Of a stretch of 64,000 bases of DNA, positions 1-11,755 are shown piece after piece. This stretch comes from Tetradesmus obliquus (lineage: Eukaryota; Chlorophyta; Chlorophyceae; Sphaeropleales; Scenedesmaceae), in the NCBI GenBank assembly GCA_030272155.1, contig CP126192.1, positions 2,142,501 to 2,206,500 on the forward strand, in the 5' to 3' direction. How positions within the stretch are numbered: position 1 is the stretch's first letter; the number at the start of each line of letters is the position of its first letter. The notes beneath the pieces were generated by a model. It had not been told where the DNA came from, ran no database searches, and saw only the letters and a list, made by a program, of their open reading frames with translations. A program made the position numbers and the translations under genes.

Positions 1-2054
1 TACTGCTAAGTGGCTGTGGGGCTGCTGCTTTGCAGGTGGGATTGTATGCTGCTGTCATGTCCCTGGTGCTTTTCGTGATGGTGGCTGCGACATGCGGCCG
101 CAATGCGCTGCATAAGCAGGGCTGATGGCGTCAGCATGTGGCAGCGGACAGGGTGGATCACTGCTGAAGGTTGAAACCAAGTCGCAGTTGTTGCCTTTGT
201 GTGCTGGCTTGTGTCTTGAGGAAGGAAGCAGCCTGCATGTTATGGACGCAAAAACAAGAGGGTGAAGTGGTGTTCACGGTGGTGAAGTGCTGCAGTGACG
301 TTGTAACAATGCCTACGTACTGGTTGACGGAACCAGTTTGCGCTGTGGCTGTGCGCAGCTGCTGCTGTGCATACGAAGCGCATCTTCTCTTCATCTTGGC
401 ATGTGGGAGTGCATGTGGGAGCAGGTGTGTCAAGTGGCGCTGTCGAATTGTGCCAGCTGAGTGCCCTGCCGCTTTGGGGGTGTGCCTTCTTTGATATGTT
501 GTACAAAGAATCTGAACCATCTTTGATTTGCATCCACTGCTTAACGCTCATGTGTTGCCTGAGTTTGCTGGTGATGGCTGGAGTGTGGATTGGCATGTTG
601 TAGCGGAAAGGCGTGTTGCAGTGGAAATCAACCAAGGAGACAGCAGTCTTGTGAGCGGCCAACCTATTGCTCTGGTGCCAGGACATGAGCGAGGTTGCAA
701 GCGCATGCTGTTGTCAACACATCGCAGATGTTGTGTGCCTTGCAGTCTGACGCCTGTGCTAGGGGATGTGGTTGCTGGAGCGAGGAGATGTGTGTAGTTG
801 TGATGGTGATTGTGCAGCATCAGGTATGTCTGCTTTGATCAGCATGCATGTTTGTGCCTGCGCAGAATCAAAGTGGCATGGTGTTTGTGTGTGCTGCACA
901 TGTCGCAGGGTGGCTAGGCAAAGGGCGGTTGCATTTGCTGGATGCTACTACTGGTCAGGGCGCATTTGGCTCAGGCCAGGGTGATTAGCTGGAAGTAGGA
1001 TGGTTCGAATCGGTCAGCTCACGCTGCTGCTCCACAGCTGCTTGATTGCAGCTGCTGACAAAGCAGCGTCAAGTGTTTTCCACAGTGATGGGGTGACGAT
1101 ATGAAAGTGTTGGTGTGGCTGCTCCTTGCCGGCTGGGTCAGCTGAAACTGAGCCACCGCCAAGACAGCCTGTACCAATCTGGTGTATGGCTCTGCTACTA
1201 TGATGATGCATGCACTGTTTTGGCACATGTGATACACATGTGGCCGCACGGGTCCTTGGCGCAGCACTTGGTGGGCAAGCTGCGCTTGACACGCTGTGAA
1301 GGATGGGTGTTGCAGAGCTTCACAACAGGCCTTGCCACCATCCTGCTGCAGCTGCCGTGTGTTTTGCCACCGCCAAACAGGCAGTAGGGATTGGTACCTC
1401 ATGCTCGGTTATCACACTACAAGTGCTGGGTTAGTGGCAGCAGGGCTAGCCTGTATGTGTCAGCCTAGGTCACAGCTCACCTCTGTCCCTGCCGTGACAC
1501 CTCCTCAGCGACGGTGCTTCCGAATGAGTTTGCGTGTGATGCTCACAGAGCATTCCTTCCTCTGTGTGCACATTTGTGCACCCGTCTGCATCCTGTGCGC
1601 ACCTGTATGTGCGCCTGTGCACCTCTGTGGCAGGCTGCTTCCGGGCAGCAACACGGCTGCTTGCCGATCTCCTTGCTGCACTGCCCAGCCAGGGTTGACT
1701 GATGTGTCTGCATGCGCTATCTAGGTTGGCAAACCTCGGCATGCGAGCAACAAACTCCTGCTGTGCAGCTCAGTATGTGCACCAATGGCCAGTGACAGGT
1801 GCATGCCGTGGATGCCATGCTGCAGGTCGGCAGTCATTGGTCCAATCTGGTTTCTGCTGGCGTGATAGGAAGGCAAAGCCTCGTTGGGCAGGCTTTGCAA
1901 GATGTCACGGCTATCCCACAGTTTGTGTCTGCTTGGATTTGAGGATCTGCGGCCATGGTGTCGCTTTAGCAGATTGTGTGGCGTGTGTGTCAGTGGCAGC
2001 AACTTGAGAATGAGTTGCTTGTGGGTTTAGATGACGTCAAGGCTTCAGGGGCGC

Positions 2055-2073
2055 GGGGGGGGGGGGGGGGGGG
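2055..2073. repeat. Poly-G run (19 bp)
   Basis: Nineteen consecutive G on the + strand inside G+T-rich non-coding sequence. It is capable of G-quadruplex formation, and its length is error-prone in sequencing. Confidence 0.9.
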
Positions 2074-2248
2074 CAATGCCTAGCACCAGCTGCCGTAGAG
2101 TTCCCTTTGCACGTTGTTCAAATGCCTGTTCCATGGCCGATTTGCCGCAACGTGGATGCAGTAGATGAGGCAGCACTGCAGTCTTTTGGCAGCACTATGT
2201 CTTGAAGAACGGCGCCTCTAGCATGTACTACAACAGCAACAGCAGCAT

Positions 2249-2309
2249 ACATCTGCTTGTAGTAGTGCACCACATCATGATCTGCTTGTAGTAGTGTGCA
2301 CCACATCAT
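2249..2309. repeat. Two-copy tandem repeat, about 30 bp
   Basis: The segment beginning ATCTGCTTGTAGTAGTG and ending CACCACATCATG occurs twice head to tail. The second copy differs by an extra TG. It is a simple local duplication with no coding meaning seen. Confidence 0.85.
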
Positions 2310-5200
2310 GCTTGTTGTTTGCTGATACGCTGCCTCGGATTGAGTGCACAGCGGTCAGGTGGGACACCGATGCAACAGGTGGCAACCAGAGGATAGTTGA
2401 ATCACCCCGGTACGGCATCTGCAACAGTCAACCCAGTTGTGGCTTCTGATCCAGGTTGCCCTTCTGGATCTGATGTGTGCAGTGCGCTATGATGCATGTG
2501 TATGCATGGCGTTATATTGCCAGTGCACAGAACGAGAGATATGTTTTACGGGCTGCTTGGTGTGTGCACTGGGCTCGAACTCATGAGTACGCTAGCGTAC
2601 AAAGCGCTTTGTATACCTGCACTTGGTGCTTTGTACAGTGCTGCACCTGGCGAGCGCCTACATGGGATGCGAACATCATGTCGTGTTGTCATGGCATGAA
2701 TGGCAGCGTAGCAAAGTCACTTCTGTTTACACCTCCCCCTACCAAACAGTGACACTCTCACAGTGCTTGTTGCTTTCAGCCGGTCGAGGTTTCCTGCTTA
2801 CGCACAGGTACTGTCACAGCATGGTGTAGTTGTATGCTGCTGCTCAGACGTTGGGTCATGGCTGCTCAATGTCCTTGTGCGGATGCAGAAACCTTATTCT
2901 CGTAACACAGGACTTGGCCTAACAGTGGTGGACAGTACACGGTGGTGCAGATGTCTATTGTGTTCGTAAGGCTGTGCTTACACAGTTCGTGCACTGCTGC
3001 AGCTTGATCCGCCAACGCAATGTGCACTGCCAGCGTCAGCGTATGTGTCTGTGTGAACAAAAGCGCACATCCTGCCAGCCCGAACATGTCTGTATATCAT
3101 GTGGTTTGTGTGTTGGGTGGTGTGTTGTGGCCAACAGAAGAACACATCACCGGGTTTAGTATGTGGTACAGAATGCATGTGAGTGGTGCGTGTTCCATGC
3201 AGGTTGTGGTGGCAGCCTTCAGGCATTGGCACATGTTGCTGATCTTGTTGCACCGCTGTGGCTACTACTTGCCAGACCCCCATGCAAAGTTTGACGTCAG
3301 AGAGGTGCAGTTGCATGCAGGCTTAACGCCTTTGCTTAATATGGCCTGTGCCGGAACGCAACCTCACTCATACATGTGCGTAAAGTTCAGCGCGTGCACA
3401 ATGCCTGTGGAAAGGGAATCTCGCAGCAGCTGCATGGTGCTGTTGGTGGTGTATGTTGCTGTGTGCATGTGGCTTTGGGCTGGCTCTGCTGTTGCGTGAG
3501 GGGTATTCAGTGCGCAGCAGAACAGGCACGGAAGTCGTACGGAAGTGGCACAACATGCGGCGGTGTGCACGATTGCTGGAAGGATGCTGGAAGATGCCCG
3601 GGGCGTGGGACGCGTGTTTGATGGCAGTGAATTGACATGTGGCTGCGTCTGTAGTATTTAAGCATCGCGGTGGTGCGTGTGTGGCCTGTTTCATGCTGCC
3701 AGTGCATGCCATGTTGGAGGTGACTGTACATGTGCCAAGCGACAGCGCGGCGCATGCTGCAACAGCTGTGGCTGGTTGCAGATTTGGCTGTGTTGGAAAT
3801 GTTTTGCAGCAGGTGAATGGTACGCGAGCATTTGATGTCCAGCTGTCGTGCGTGTTGCTTGTCATTGTGCCTGTTCATCACAGCAATACATGCAGAGGGC
3901 GTGTGTGCACGTGGCGTCCATGGGAGTGGAAGCTACTGGCATTGGTCGGGTCATCACAGTCAGGCTCTGTACTTCGACAAGGATGTAGCGCAGTTGGCAC
4001 AAAGCAGCACTGATTGCAGACACTGCTGTTGAGTCTGCTGTTTGCATGTCATGGTCCAGCACCAGAGATGCACTGTCTGAGGTGGCTAGTACAGCGCATC
4101 ACCGAGAATGGGATGATTTTAGTAGTCACAGGCCCTAAAGCTTGATATTGTGGAGTGCTCAGAGGGTGTTGTCATGCATTGTGACGCGGTGCAGTTGAAG
4201 ATGTGCTTAAGGCTGCCTGTTGTTAGAACATGCGCACACATCTTCTTGCTGGCAGCAATGCTTGTGCCTGAGTTGTTAATTTGCATTTTTGCAATGCCAT
4301 GCACAGTGTGTCACGGCCGGGACTGTTGTTGCACAGGTTTATGGGCACAGCAGGCTTGCCACCATGCAGCTGGTGCAGCTGTACAGACAGACTGTTGCCA
4401 TGCGTGCGGCGCATGTTGATTTCCTAATCAGGATTTGCTGTATTGCATGTTTGTACATATATGCTGTGCTCCAACCTGTGCAAGGGTGCAGTGATGCTGC
4501 TTGGACCATGCCAGTGCTGCGTGTGCTTTGGCATGCATCTCGCTGCATGCGGTGCGGCCCAGCAGGCGCAAAGGTTGATTATCATCATCAAGTTACCCAT
4601 CAAAAGGTTGGCATCATGGTCACCATGCTGCATACCACGCACGTGAGTGCAGTGTCTCAGAGCAGGTTCCCTTGGTGTGCGTTGCCTGAGGCTTTTCTAC
4701 ATCGCCACCAGCCCTGCTGTTGGGAACTGCGTGCAGTTCAGCTTGTTGTTGTTTTTTTTCAGGGAGGGTTCAGCTTGTTGTTACCAGTGTGCTTGCATGC
4801 TTGTAGGACTGTGCTTGCAAGGCTTTGCTGAAGAATGCGTTTTACATCGTGGTGGGCAGTACAAGATGCTTGGACCATCTGCTGGCAGCGTCCACTGCAT
4901 GGGCGCGAAGCACACAGGGGTTGGCGCCCCTGATGCTGCACGTACTCGTGTCGCATTTGCCACAGTTTTGGAAGGGCGCAGCTTTGCATGCATGCGGCGT
5001 GTTATGAAGTAGGTATTTGTTTTGCTTTGATAGGTGCCCCTTTGTTGCCAGGTTGTGTAGGTCATGCAGGCGCTGTGCTGTGTAAATTAGTTTGATGGTT
5101 AGCTGTACCGCACGTCCATGAAATTAGGTCTGTGCCCGAGGTTGAGTTGCCAACAATAGGGTGCATGGCATGGAGCAGAATCAGCTGCTGAAGCGCACAG

Positions 5201-5223
5201 CAGACGTGTGTTACACACGTCTG
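5201..5223. repeat. Inverted repeat: 10-bp arms, 3-nt loop
   Basis: The arms CAGACGTGTG and CACACGTCTG flank TTA, a perfect short hairpin. It lies about 350 bp beyond the stop of the menin-like gene, so it could sit in that gene's 3' region; the bottom strand here also carries TGTAA within the loop region. Function is unknown. Confidence 0.7.
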
Positions 5224-5290
5224 TTCCAGATGTAAGCAGTTTGGCAACCACCAGTGACCCCTTATGGTGTGTGCAGATCTCTTATCCGAC

Positions 5291-5310
5291 GATGCAAGAT
5301 ATCTTGCATC
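5291..5310. repeat. Perfect 20-bp palindrome
   Basis: GATGCAAGATATCTTGCATC is identical to its reverse complement. It lies about 260 bp downstream of the stop of the minus-strand menin-like gene and could be a cruciform or a dimeric protein-binding site. Confidence 0.8.
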
Positions 5311-5570
5311 AGGATTGATCCTGTTGTCAGATCAGCAAGGGACTCATGAGCAATAGCTAACTATAGTTTGCTACCCTGCAACCTGCCAACAGCAAAGTAC
5401 CACCAGCCAAACCGGGCGACACGTTGCCCGCCCAGCAGCTGCAGCGGCCAACACTTGTGGCGTACATAAATGATCTGCACACACACGCCTAACCAGCACG
5501 CGGCACAGAGTATTGTGCCACTGCCCACAAGCACAGTGAGCCAGACGTCCAGCACCTTGGGTCATAACGA

Positions 5571-6743
5571 TCAAAGCTCTTTCCGCTTCCTCTTCCTGTT
5601 GCTTGGCATCTGCAGCAGCTGCTGCAGATCCAGGCCCATCTCGTGCCAGGCAGCAGCAGCTGCTCCACCATCCTCACCCAGTGCACGCACCCTGCTGCTG
5701 TGCAGCAGCTGTGCAGTCACAGCCTGGCCGGCTGCCTCTGCCCTTGCAGCACTGGTGAATGCTGCTGCACAGACAAGGAAGTCCTTGACAAAGTCAGCCG
5801 GCAGATCTGCTGATTCGTCTCCAAAGTATGCACAAACCGCATCCATCAACTGCAGCAGCGTCTGCAGCCAGCTGCTGTCACTCAGGATGCCCTCTGTCAC
5901 AAGCACAGGCGCCTGCTGCTGCTGCTGCTGCTGCTGTCCTGCCTGCGTTTTTGATACCGCTGCTGCCAGGTGCATGTTATGGGTGGTGACAGGTGCAGCA
6001 GCTGGCACATCTGATCCCAAGTGACCCGCTTCTGCTGGCTTGCTGCTGCAGCTGAGGTGCGGCTGCTGCTGCTGCTGGCCATCAGCCCTGCTGCTATGCA
6101 CGGCCTCAGCTGCTGAAGATGCAGCCTGCTCCTCAGCTGCTGCAGCTGGCGCTTGCACTCCTGCTGCAGCTGCTGCTGCTGCTGCTGCAGCAGCACTCTG
6201 TTCCTTCGCTGCCGCGCCCTGCAGCTTGAGCAAGCTGGGAGGTGCGTGCTGCTGCTGCAGCTGCTGCTGCTGCCCTGCCATGCACTGCAGGGCTGCCATT
6301 GCCTTGCAGGCATCTGCCAGATTGGCCCACAGGTCCCGCACTGCCTCCAGCAGCTGCTTATCAGCCGACTTGTCAGGCTTGCCAGCAGCGCCAGAGTAGC
6401 GCCTGAGCACCCCAGTGCAACCACCCACGGCTGCCAGCGCTTGCACAAACAGGTGGGTAGCAATAGCCAGCCAGAAGCTTGCACCTGCTGCTGCCGCAAC
6501 CGGGGGCTTGACGTTGTCGCTTGTTGCCACTGCTGCTGCTGTGGCTTGCCAGCTGCTGCTGAGCAGCAGCAGCTCATCTGTGTCCCCGCAGAGCGCCGCC
6601 TGCATGCGGTTCAGCCAGCCAAAGGCAGCACAGCTGTGGGGGTGCCACTGCTGCCCGCTGCTGCGCTGCACAGACTCCGCGTAGCAGCGCTGCGACTGCA
6701 GCTGCTGCGGGCCCAGCAGCGCCAGCTGCTGCAGCTCACCTGC

Positions 6744-6799
<56 letters not shown>

Positions 6800-8759
6800 G
6801 CCTGTCAGAACAGCAAAAGAGCTAGCGACAAGAGCAGGCACATGCGGGACGCTCTGCTGAAGACTGCGATGTCTGCTCAGCGCTGTATCTCTCTGCCTGC
6901 TTCATGTACACATGCAGCGCAATGTTATCTTTCAGTAAGCCAATGCACAAACCAGCAAGCCCCCCACCTGTGCGCCCCGCCTCTGCAGCCGCCACCAGCT
7001 CCTGCAGCTCGTCCCACTCGTGCAGCATGCCCCAGCGGAAGAAGTTGCTGTAGAACAGCGCAGCTGGATACATATCCGCCAGCCTGCCGAGTAGCGCCGC
7101 CTGCACTGCTGCCAGCTGCGCTGCTGCTGCCTCATCTTTCAGCTCCTCTGGCATGAGCCCTGCCACTAGGATGAGTATGACTTGCTGGCTGCTGCAGGGC
7201 GTGCATCCGCTGCCGCCCGCATACAGCCAGTTGGCCGTGTCGGCGTGCTTCAAAGGCCTGCATAATGCGGCAGGCACACAGCAGCATACAGGATGTGGCG
7301 CAGAGTGGCTCCGCAAGGCAGCAGCGGACAGGGTCACAAAGGCAAGGCACAACAAGCACCAAAGCATGAGCTCACAGCAGGGGACGCATGGCAAGGTGAA
7401 TAGCCAGGGTTGCATCCAACAGGGCATTAGAAGCAACAAACCGTGTCATTAGGATCAGCAGCAATTGATTACCTTCAACTACGACTTCTGCAGCACTTTT
7501 GCGGCCAGCTGGGAGCAACCAAGGGCCCACCTGGGGTCAGTCACCTCCACATGAATCAGCTGCTGCACATCTTCCGCGCCACTGCTGCTGGCTGCAACAT
7601 GCCCTGCCTGCTGCTGCTGCTGCTGCTGCTGGGGCAGTGCCAGCCAGCAGTGGTCGTCTGACACCATCATGCGTGCTGCTGCCAAGTCAGCGTGCTGTGT
7701 GCTGTGCTGCGCTGCAATGCTGTGGCACATGCCCAGCACTGCTGTGGCAATGCCGAGGCAGTCCAGCTGCCGTTTGCCTTGGTCACGTAGCGCAGATGGC
7801 AAGTACTGTGCAGTGCACACCGCAGCAGAAGCATACATAACAGCTGTCTTGTTGTAAACCAGAAGCAGCAGGGTTCCTTGGTGTGAATTGTCACGCGTTT
7901 GTGGTGTGGCAGCCGAGCGATGCAGCACTCAAGGGGATACCTGCCTACTACCTGCACAAAGTCAAGCCAGAGGCCGCAACCTGATGTCTGCATGTGCTGC
8001 CACACCGTTACAGCCAAGTGTCGGCTACGCACACCTGACCACTGCGCTGCTGCCTACGTCTGTACACACAACTAGCTACTCAAAGTACCCTTACCACCCA
8101 CCTGTGTGTGCAGCGGCTGCTTGTGTGCTGGCGCCTTTGCCAGCTTGCCCCTGAGGAATTTGGCCAGCGCCACAACCTTGTCCTGCAGGAGAGGACAGCA
8201 GCCAGGCAATGTGACACATTGCATGGCATGGCACAGCATAGGGATGCTCCATTGCAGGTTATGGCGGCAACTTGATGCGTGGCTCTTGCTCACAATTCAT
8301 ATGACACATATGACACAAGCAGGCACCGGCAGGGGGTGCCGCCCCTGCTCACTGCGCGCAACGCCTGATGCTAACGCACCAATGGCCAGCACTGCTGTGT
8401 CATTGGTTTCTTACCTGTGGTGACTTGCACTTGGGTCCCAGCTTGGCTGCTGCTGGCGCTACTAGCTGCTCCTGAAACTTTGCTACATGCTGTGCTACAG
8501 CTACATCAAGTGGCTGCCCTTCATCAGCGCCGTTGAACAGCCACTCCTGCAAGATGCCCAGTATGATGGAAGCTTTGGCTACGCAGGGCTGATGCGAGCT
8601 CAGCTCCTGCTCCAGCAAACTGAGAGCGTCGGCTGCCACGCCATGTAAACCTGGTGCCTGCTGTAGCTGCTGCTGCTGCTGCTGCTGCTGCCATGGCTGC
8701 AGCAGATGTTCCTGCGTCTGCTGCTGCTCAGTCATTACAGTGCGCTTGAAGGTTGGCAT
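5571..8759 (-). CDS. Menin-like protein (777 aa, six exons)
   Basis: Model on the minus strand: exons 8759-8415, 8182-8102, 7996-7952, 7847-7497, 7184-6842 and 6739-5571; every junction keeps frame. In animals menin is a nuclear scaffold that binds MLL/KMT2 histone methyltransferases and transcription factors. Support is a collinear series of matches: a helical N-terminus (about residues 45-140); QLDCLGIATAVLGMC (about 184-198), followed by SDDHCWLAL (about 220-228), which match the menin papain-like fold segment where human menin reads SEDHAW; then IHVEV; then MYPAALFYSNFFRWGMLHEW, matching the helical segment after the fold; then WHPHSCAAFGWLNRM in the TPR-like part. The C-terminal third is padded with Ala and Gln tracts and ends in a basic NRKRKRKEL tail, a likely nuclear signal. 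I know the family mainly from animals, so the assignment rests on motif order rather than high identity. The splice between exons 5 and 6 is the least certain. Confidence 0.68.
6745..6798. repeat. (CAG)18 microsatellite inside an intron
   Basis: Eighteen uninterrupted CAG on the + strand, read as CTG by the minus-strand menin-like gene. It fills more than half of that gene's 102-bp fifth intron, just upstream of the 3' splice site. Confidence 0.95.
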
Positions 8760-9008
8760 ACGCAGGTCTGCTGCGGAGCTGGTGTCTGAGAAGCCTTACC
8801 AAAAGGGGTGTGGACACCCAGGTCACAGGGTCTGCAATATGTCATGACAGGAATCGCATGTACGCCCTCACAACTGTATGCTGCAGTGGCGATGTCATAA
8901 AAACATACAGATCGGATTGGTCAGAGACGCTGCTACCTTGTTGACCCTGCGGCAGAGGAACCCGCCTTGTTCCGGTCTTCTGCTTGAACTTTCTAGCACG
9001 TCGTCAAC
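8760..9008. promoter_or_regulatory. Shared head-to-head upstream region
   Basis: Only 249 bp separate the start codons of the minus-strand menin-like gene and the plus-strand RPAP3 gene. Both 5' untranslated regions and both core promoters must fit here, so it is probably a bidirectional promoter. No clear TATA box is visible. Confidence 0.6.
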
Positions 9009-10946
9009 ATGGAAGCCCAGTTCCAGATACGGCAAAATGCTTTGGAGGCCCAGGATTATGCTCAGGATCTGCTGCAGTGGACGCAGTCTATGAGCAAGAA
9101 GAGCGCGGGCAAGCAGTCCAGCCAGCAGCAGACTGACCAGGGAGTGCCCAGTGTGAGGGGCAGGGCGCCCGGATCGGTGCAAGAAGCACCAGCTAGCATG
9201 CAGCAGCCAGCTTTGCAGCCCAGTAAGCTGTCAGCAGCGCGTGCAGAGCGGCCACCTGCTGCGCACACATACTCCAACTACAGCAAATGGGACAAGTTTG
9301 ACCCAGATGCTGCAGATGGAGCACCAGACCAGCCAGCAGCAGCAAAGCAGGCTAGCAAGCCACATCCTGCAGCAAACAGCACAATCAATCAGCTTCAGCC
9401 CCGCCAGCCTGCAGCGCCGCAGGCCAGCGCAGCTGAGGAGGTGCAGCCCAGCATAACAGCACGCAGCAGCCCAGCAGCAGAAGCAACCGCGCTCAAAGAC
9501 CGCGGCAACAAGCTGTTTCAGGCAGGCTACTATGACGATGCTGTCGGCTGCTACACTCAGAGCATTGCCCTGCAGCCCACTTCGCTTGCGTATGCCAACC
9601 GTGCAATGGCTCGGCTGAAGCTGGGGCAGCCAGCAGAGGCTGAGCAGGACTGCACCGCAGCACTGCAGCTAGACAGCAGCTATATAAAGGCTCTGCACCG
9701 CAGAGGCACAGCACGCAGGCAGCTGGGGCGGCTGCTGGAGGCAGCAGTTGACTTTGAAGAGGCGCTAAGGCTGGAGCCTGGCAACGCCACAGTGCAGGCA
9801 GACAGGGACGCAGCGCTCGAGCAGCACCTGCAGCAGCAGAAGCTGCAGGCAAGCAGCGCTGCCTGGAGCAGCATACCTGTGACAGCACTGCTCCCGCCAC
9901 CAAAGCAGCAGCAGCCGCAGCAGCCCCAGCAGAAGCAAGGCAACCAGGAGCAGGCGGCGGTGATCGAAGCAGCCAGCAGCAAGCATGTCACCTTGCTGGA
10001 TGATACAGCAACAGCAGCAACCGCTGCTGCTCGTGATGCCAATAGCAAAGTAGCAGCAGCAGCAGTCAATGCGATGAGCAGCACAGTAGCAGCAGCAGCA
10101 GCAGCTAGGCAGCCGCCTTCTCGCAGCCCCAGCCCGCAGCAGGTCTCGACTGCCGCTGCAGCAGCAGCTGCTGCTGCCGCACTTGCTGCCCGGCGCGCTG
10201 CCAGCCTGAAGGCGCCCAGGACTGGCAACGACTTTGAGGCAGCTTGGCGCAGCTTCAAAGGCGATGTGCAGCTGCAGGTGGGTGGCATGGCGATAAACAG
10301 CGCAGCAGACAAGGCAGTGTGAAGCTGTGCTTCCGCAGCGGATGCATGTGATCCTGCTGCATGTTTGTTGGCGGCAGGGCAGGTTGTGCTGCATGCACAT
10401 GCTCACTGTATAGCAGGAGGTTGGATGAGTAATGTTTGTGTACGGCGCATCTGCCACACGGCAGCCATCGCTGTGCCATGTGGGCATCCAAATCCCACCT
10501 TTGCCACGCCACTGGTGAGGCATACTTTAGGCCTTGGTATCCTGATGTTGTTGCTGTGCTGGCTGCTGCAGGCGAAGTACCTCGCGCTGCTGCCAGTGCA
10601 GCAGCTGCCAGTCATCTTCAAGACGTCACTCACCGCCCCCCTGCTGCGAGACATCCTGACAGCAGCACTCACAGCCGTGGCAGGAGCAGCAGCAGCAGCA
10701 GCAGCAGCCAGCAGTGAACCAGAGAGCAGTGACGCAGGCAGCAGCAGCAGTGAGCTGTCTGCTGGCCATGCTGTGGGGCTGCTGCAGCAGCTGCCAAAGC
10801 TGCCGCGCTTTGACATGACTGCCATGTGCCTCACCAGCAGGGACAAAGCTGCGCTGAGGGAGGTGTGGGATGCAGCAGCAGCAGCGCTGGGCAGCAGAGG
10901 CATTGCAGAGCAGCTGGCAGCAGTGAGGCCGAAGTACAGGCTGTGA
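9009..10946 (+). CDS. RPAP3: RNA polymerase II-associated protein 3 (RPAP3)-like, TPR co-chaperone
   Basis: Exons 9009-10277 and 10572-10946 give 547 aa. RPAP3 tethers HSP90 to the R2TP (RUVBL1/2-PIH1) complex, which assembles RNA polymerase II, snoRNPs, PIKKs and, in flagellates, axonemal dyneins. Seen here: a short N-terminal helix region; a YSNYSKWDKFD element near residue 95 like that in RPAP3/SPAG1 proteins; three TPR repeats at about residues 160-275 with GNKLF.AG.YDDAVGCYTQ, AYANRAMARLKLG and ALHRRGTARRQLG; a long Ala/Gln linker; and a C-terminal RPAP3_C domain (about 405-547) containing FEAAWRSFKG, AKYLALLP and LLRDILTAAL. The single intron falls inside the RPAP3_C domain. The ATG chosen is the first in frame and gives a normal family N-terminus. 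The linker's Ala and Gln runs are expanded. Confidence 0.92.
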
Positions 10947-11052
10947 TAGCTGCTTAAAAAGCAGCAGCATTTGTACATATGAAGTGCTTTGTAGGGGTCG
11001 GCTGCTGCCGCAGCTGGATGTAGCACTGCCAGTGGCAGATATTGCAGTGTTC

Positions 11053-11057
11053 TGTAA
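11053..11057 (+). terminator. TGTAA poly(A) signal, RPAP3
   Basis: TGTAA, the usual chlorophyte polyadenylation signal, lies about 107 bp after the RPAP3 stop codon in G+T-rich sequence. Confidence 0.6.
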
Positions 11058-11755
11058 TGGCTTGTCTGTTCAGCGGAGTTGCTCACCTACGTGCTCCAGC
11101 CCGTGTTGTCTGTGCTATGTAACATTTCGTGAGCTCAAACATGTTTTGGCGTTTTGATGCAGGCCTCTGCTTGGATTGAATAGCTGCATAGCTGCTTGTG
11201 GCTAGCATGCAGCTGTGCATGCGGCATGGCGCAATGCATGGGCTGGTATGCCTGATGTTCCTTACAAACTCCCGTTTGTTACCTCCCGGTTCCTGGTTCC
11301 AGTAGAACGCATGCATTGGTGAAGGTGTGCAGGTAAATCTCTGTCACGACCTTCCAGATGTTGCACTAAACACCGGTGTTGTGCTGTGTTGACGACGCCC
11401 CACGCTGCAACCCCTCCAACCATGCAATAGGTGTCAGCACCTGCGGTGTCAGCAAATACCACCACGTACCTTCAGCCCTGACAAAACGAAAAATCACTTT
11501 AAGTGCGTTTTGTTGAGCAGCGCAAAATGTGGGTGCTGGAGCATTGGCGCTAAAGCCGGATACGAAACTTGAACATGGATGGCTATTACGATGGACCCCA
11601 TGCATCATGTAGACGCACCGTCCACGCCAAGTGCAGATATAAAATTAAATATAAAAATTCACAGAACTAAATCACAGTGACATCGAGGGGTTTCGCCCGT
11701 AAGTTTGCGAATGACAACAAGTGACTCTGTGACTCACGTGCCGATTGTGCAGCTG

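Larger units (their letters stand above)
1..5570. other. Long G+T-rich stretch without a supported gene
   Basis: No open frame here looks like a protein: the frames are short, rich in Cys, His and Met, and show no family motif or codon pattern like the genes further right. The + strand is markedly rich in G and T up to about 5 kb, then turns A+C-rich. In this window that G+T bias otherwise marks sequence downstream of + strand genes, so most of this stretch may be the 3' flank or a long untranslated transcript of a gene left of the window, converging on the menin-like gene. It holds a 19-bp G run, a short tandem repeat near 2.25 kb and two hairpins near 5.2-5.3 kb, listed separately. Confidence 0.55.

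Noticed and set aside
995-1025. GGTTCGAATC, resembling a tRNA T-arm
   Set aside because: The flanking bases do not pair to make a T stem, and no acceptor, D or anticodon arms fit upstream.
6153-6860. Plus-strand 235-aa ORF over the menin-like gene
   Set aside because: It is a shadow of the antisense coding exon and the CAG repeat; composition is Cys/Leu/Ala runs, whereas the minus-strand frame carries the conserved blocks.
9680-10523. Minus-strand ORFs over RPAP3
   Set aside because: Antisense shadows with Cys/Ser/Ala runs; the plus frame has clear TPR and RPAP3_C motifs.
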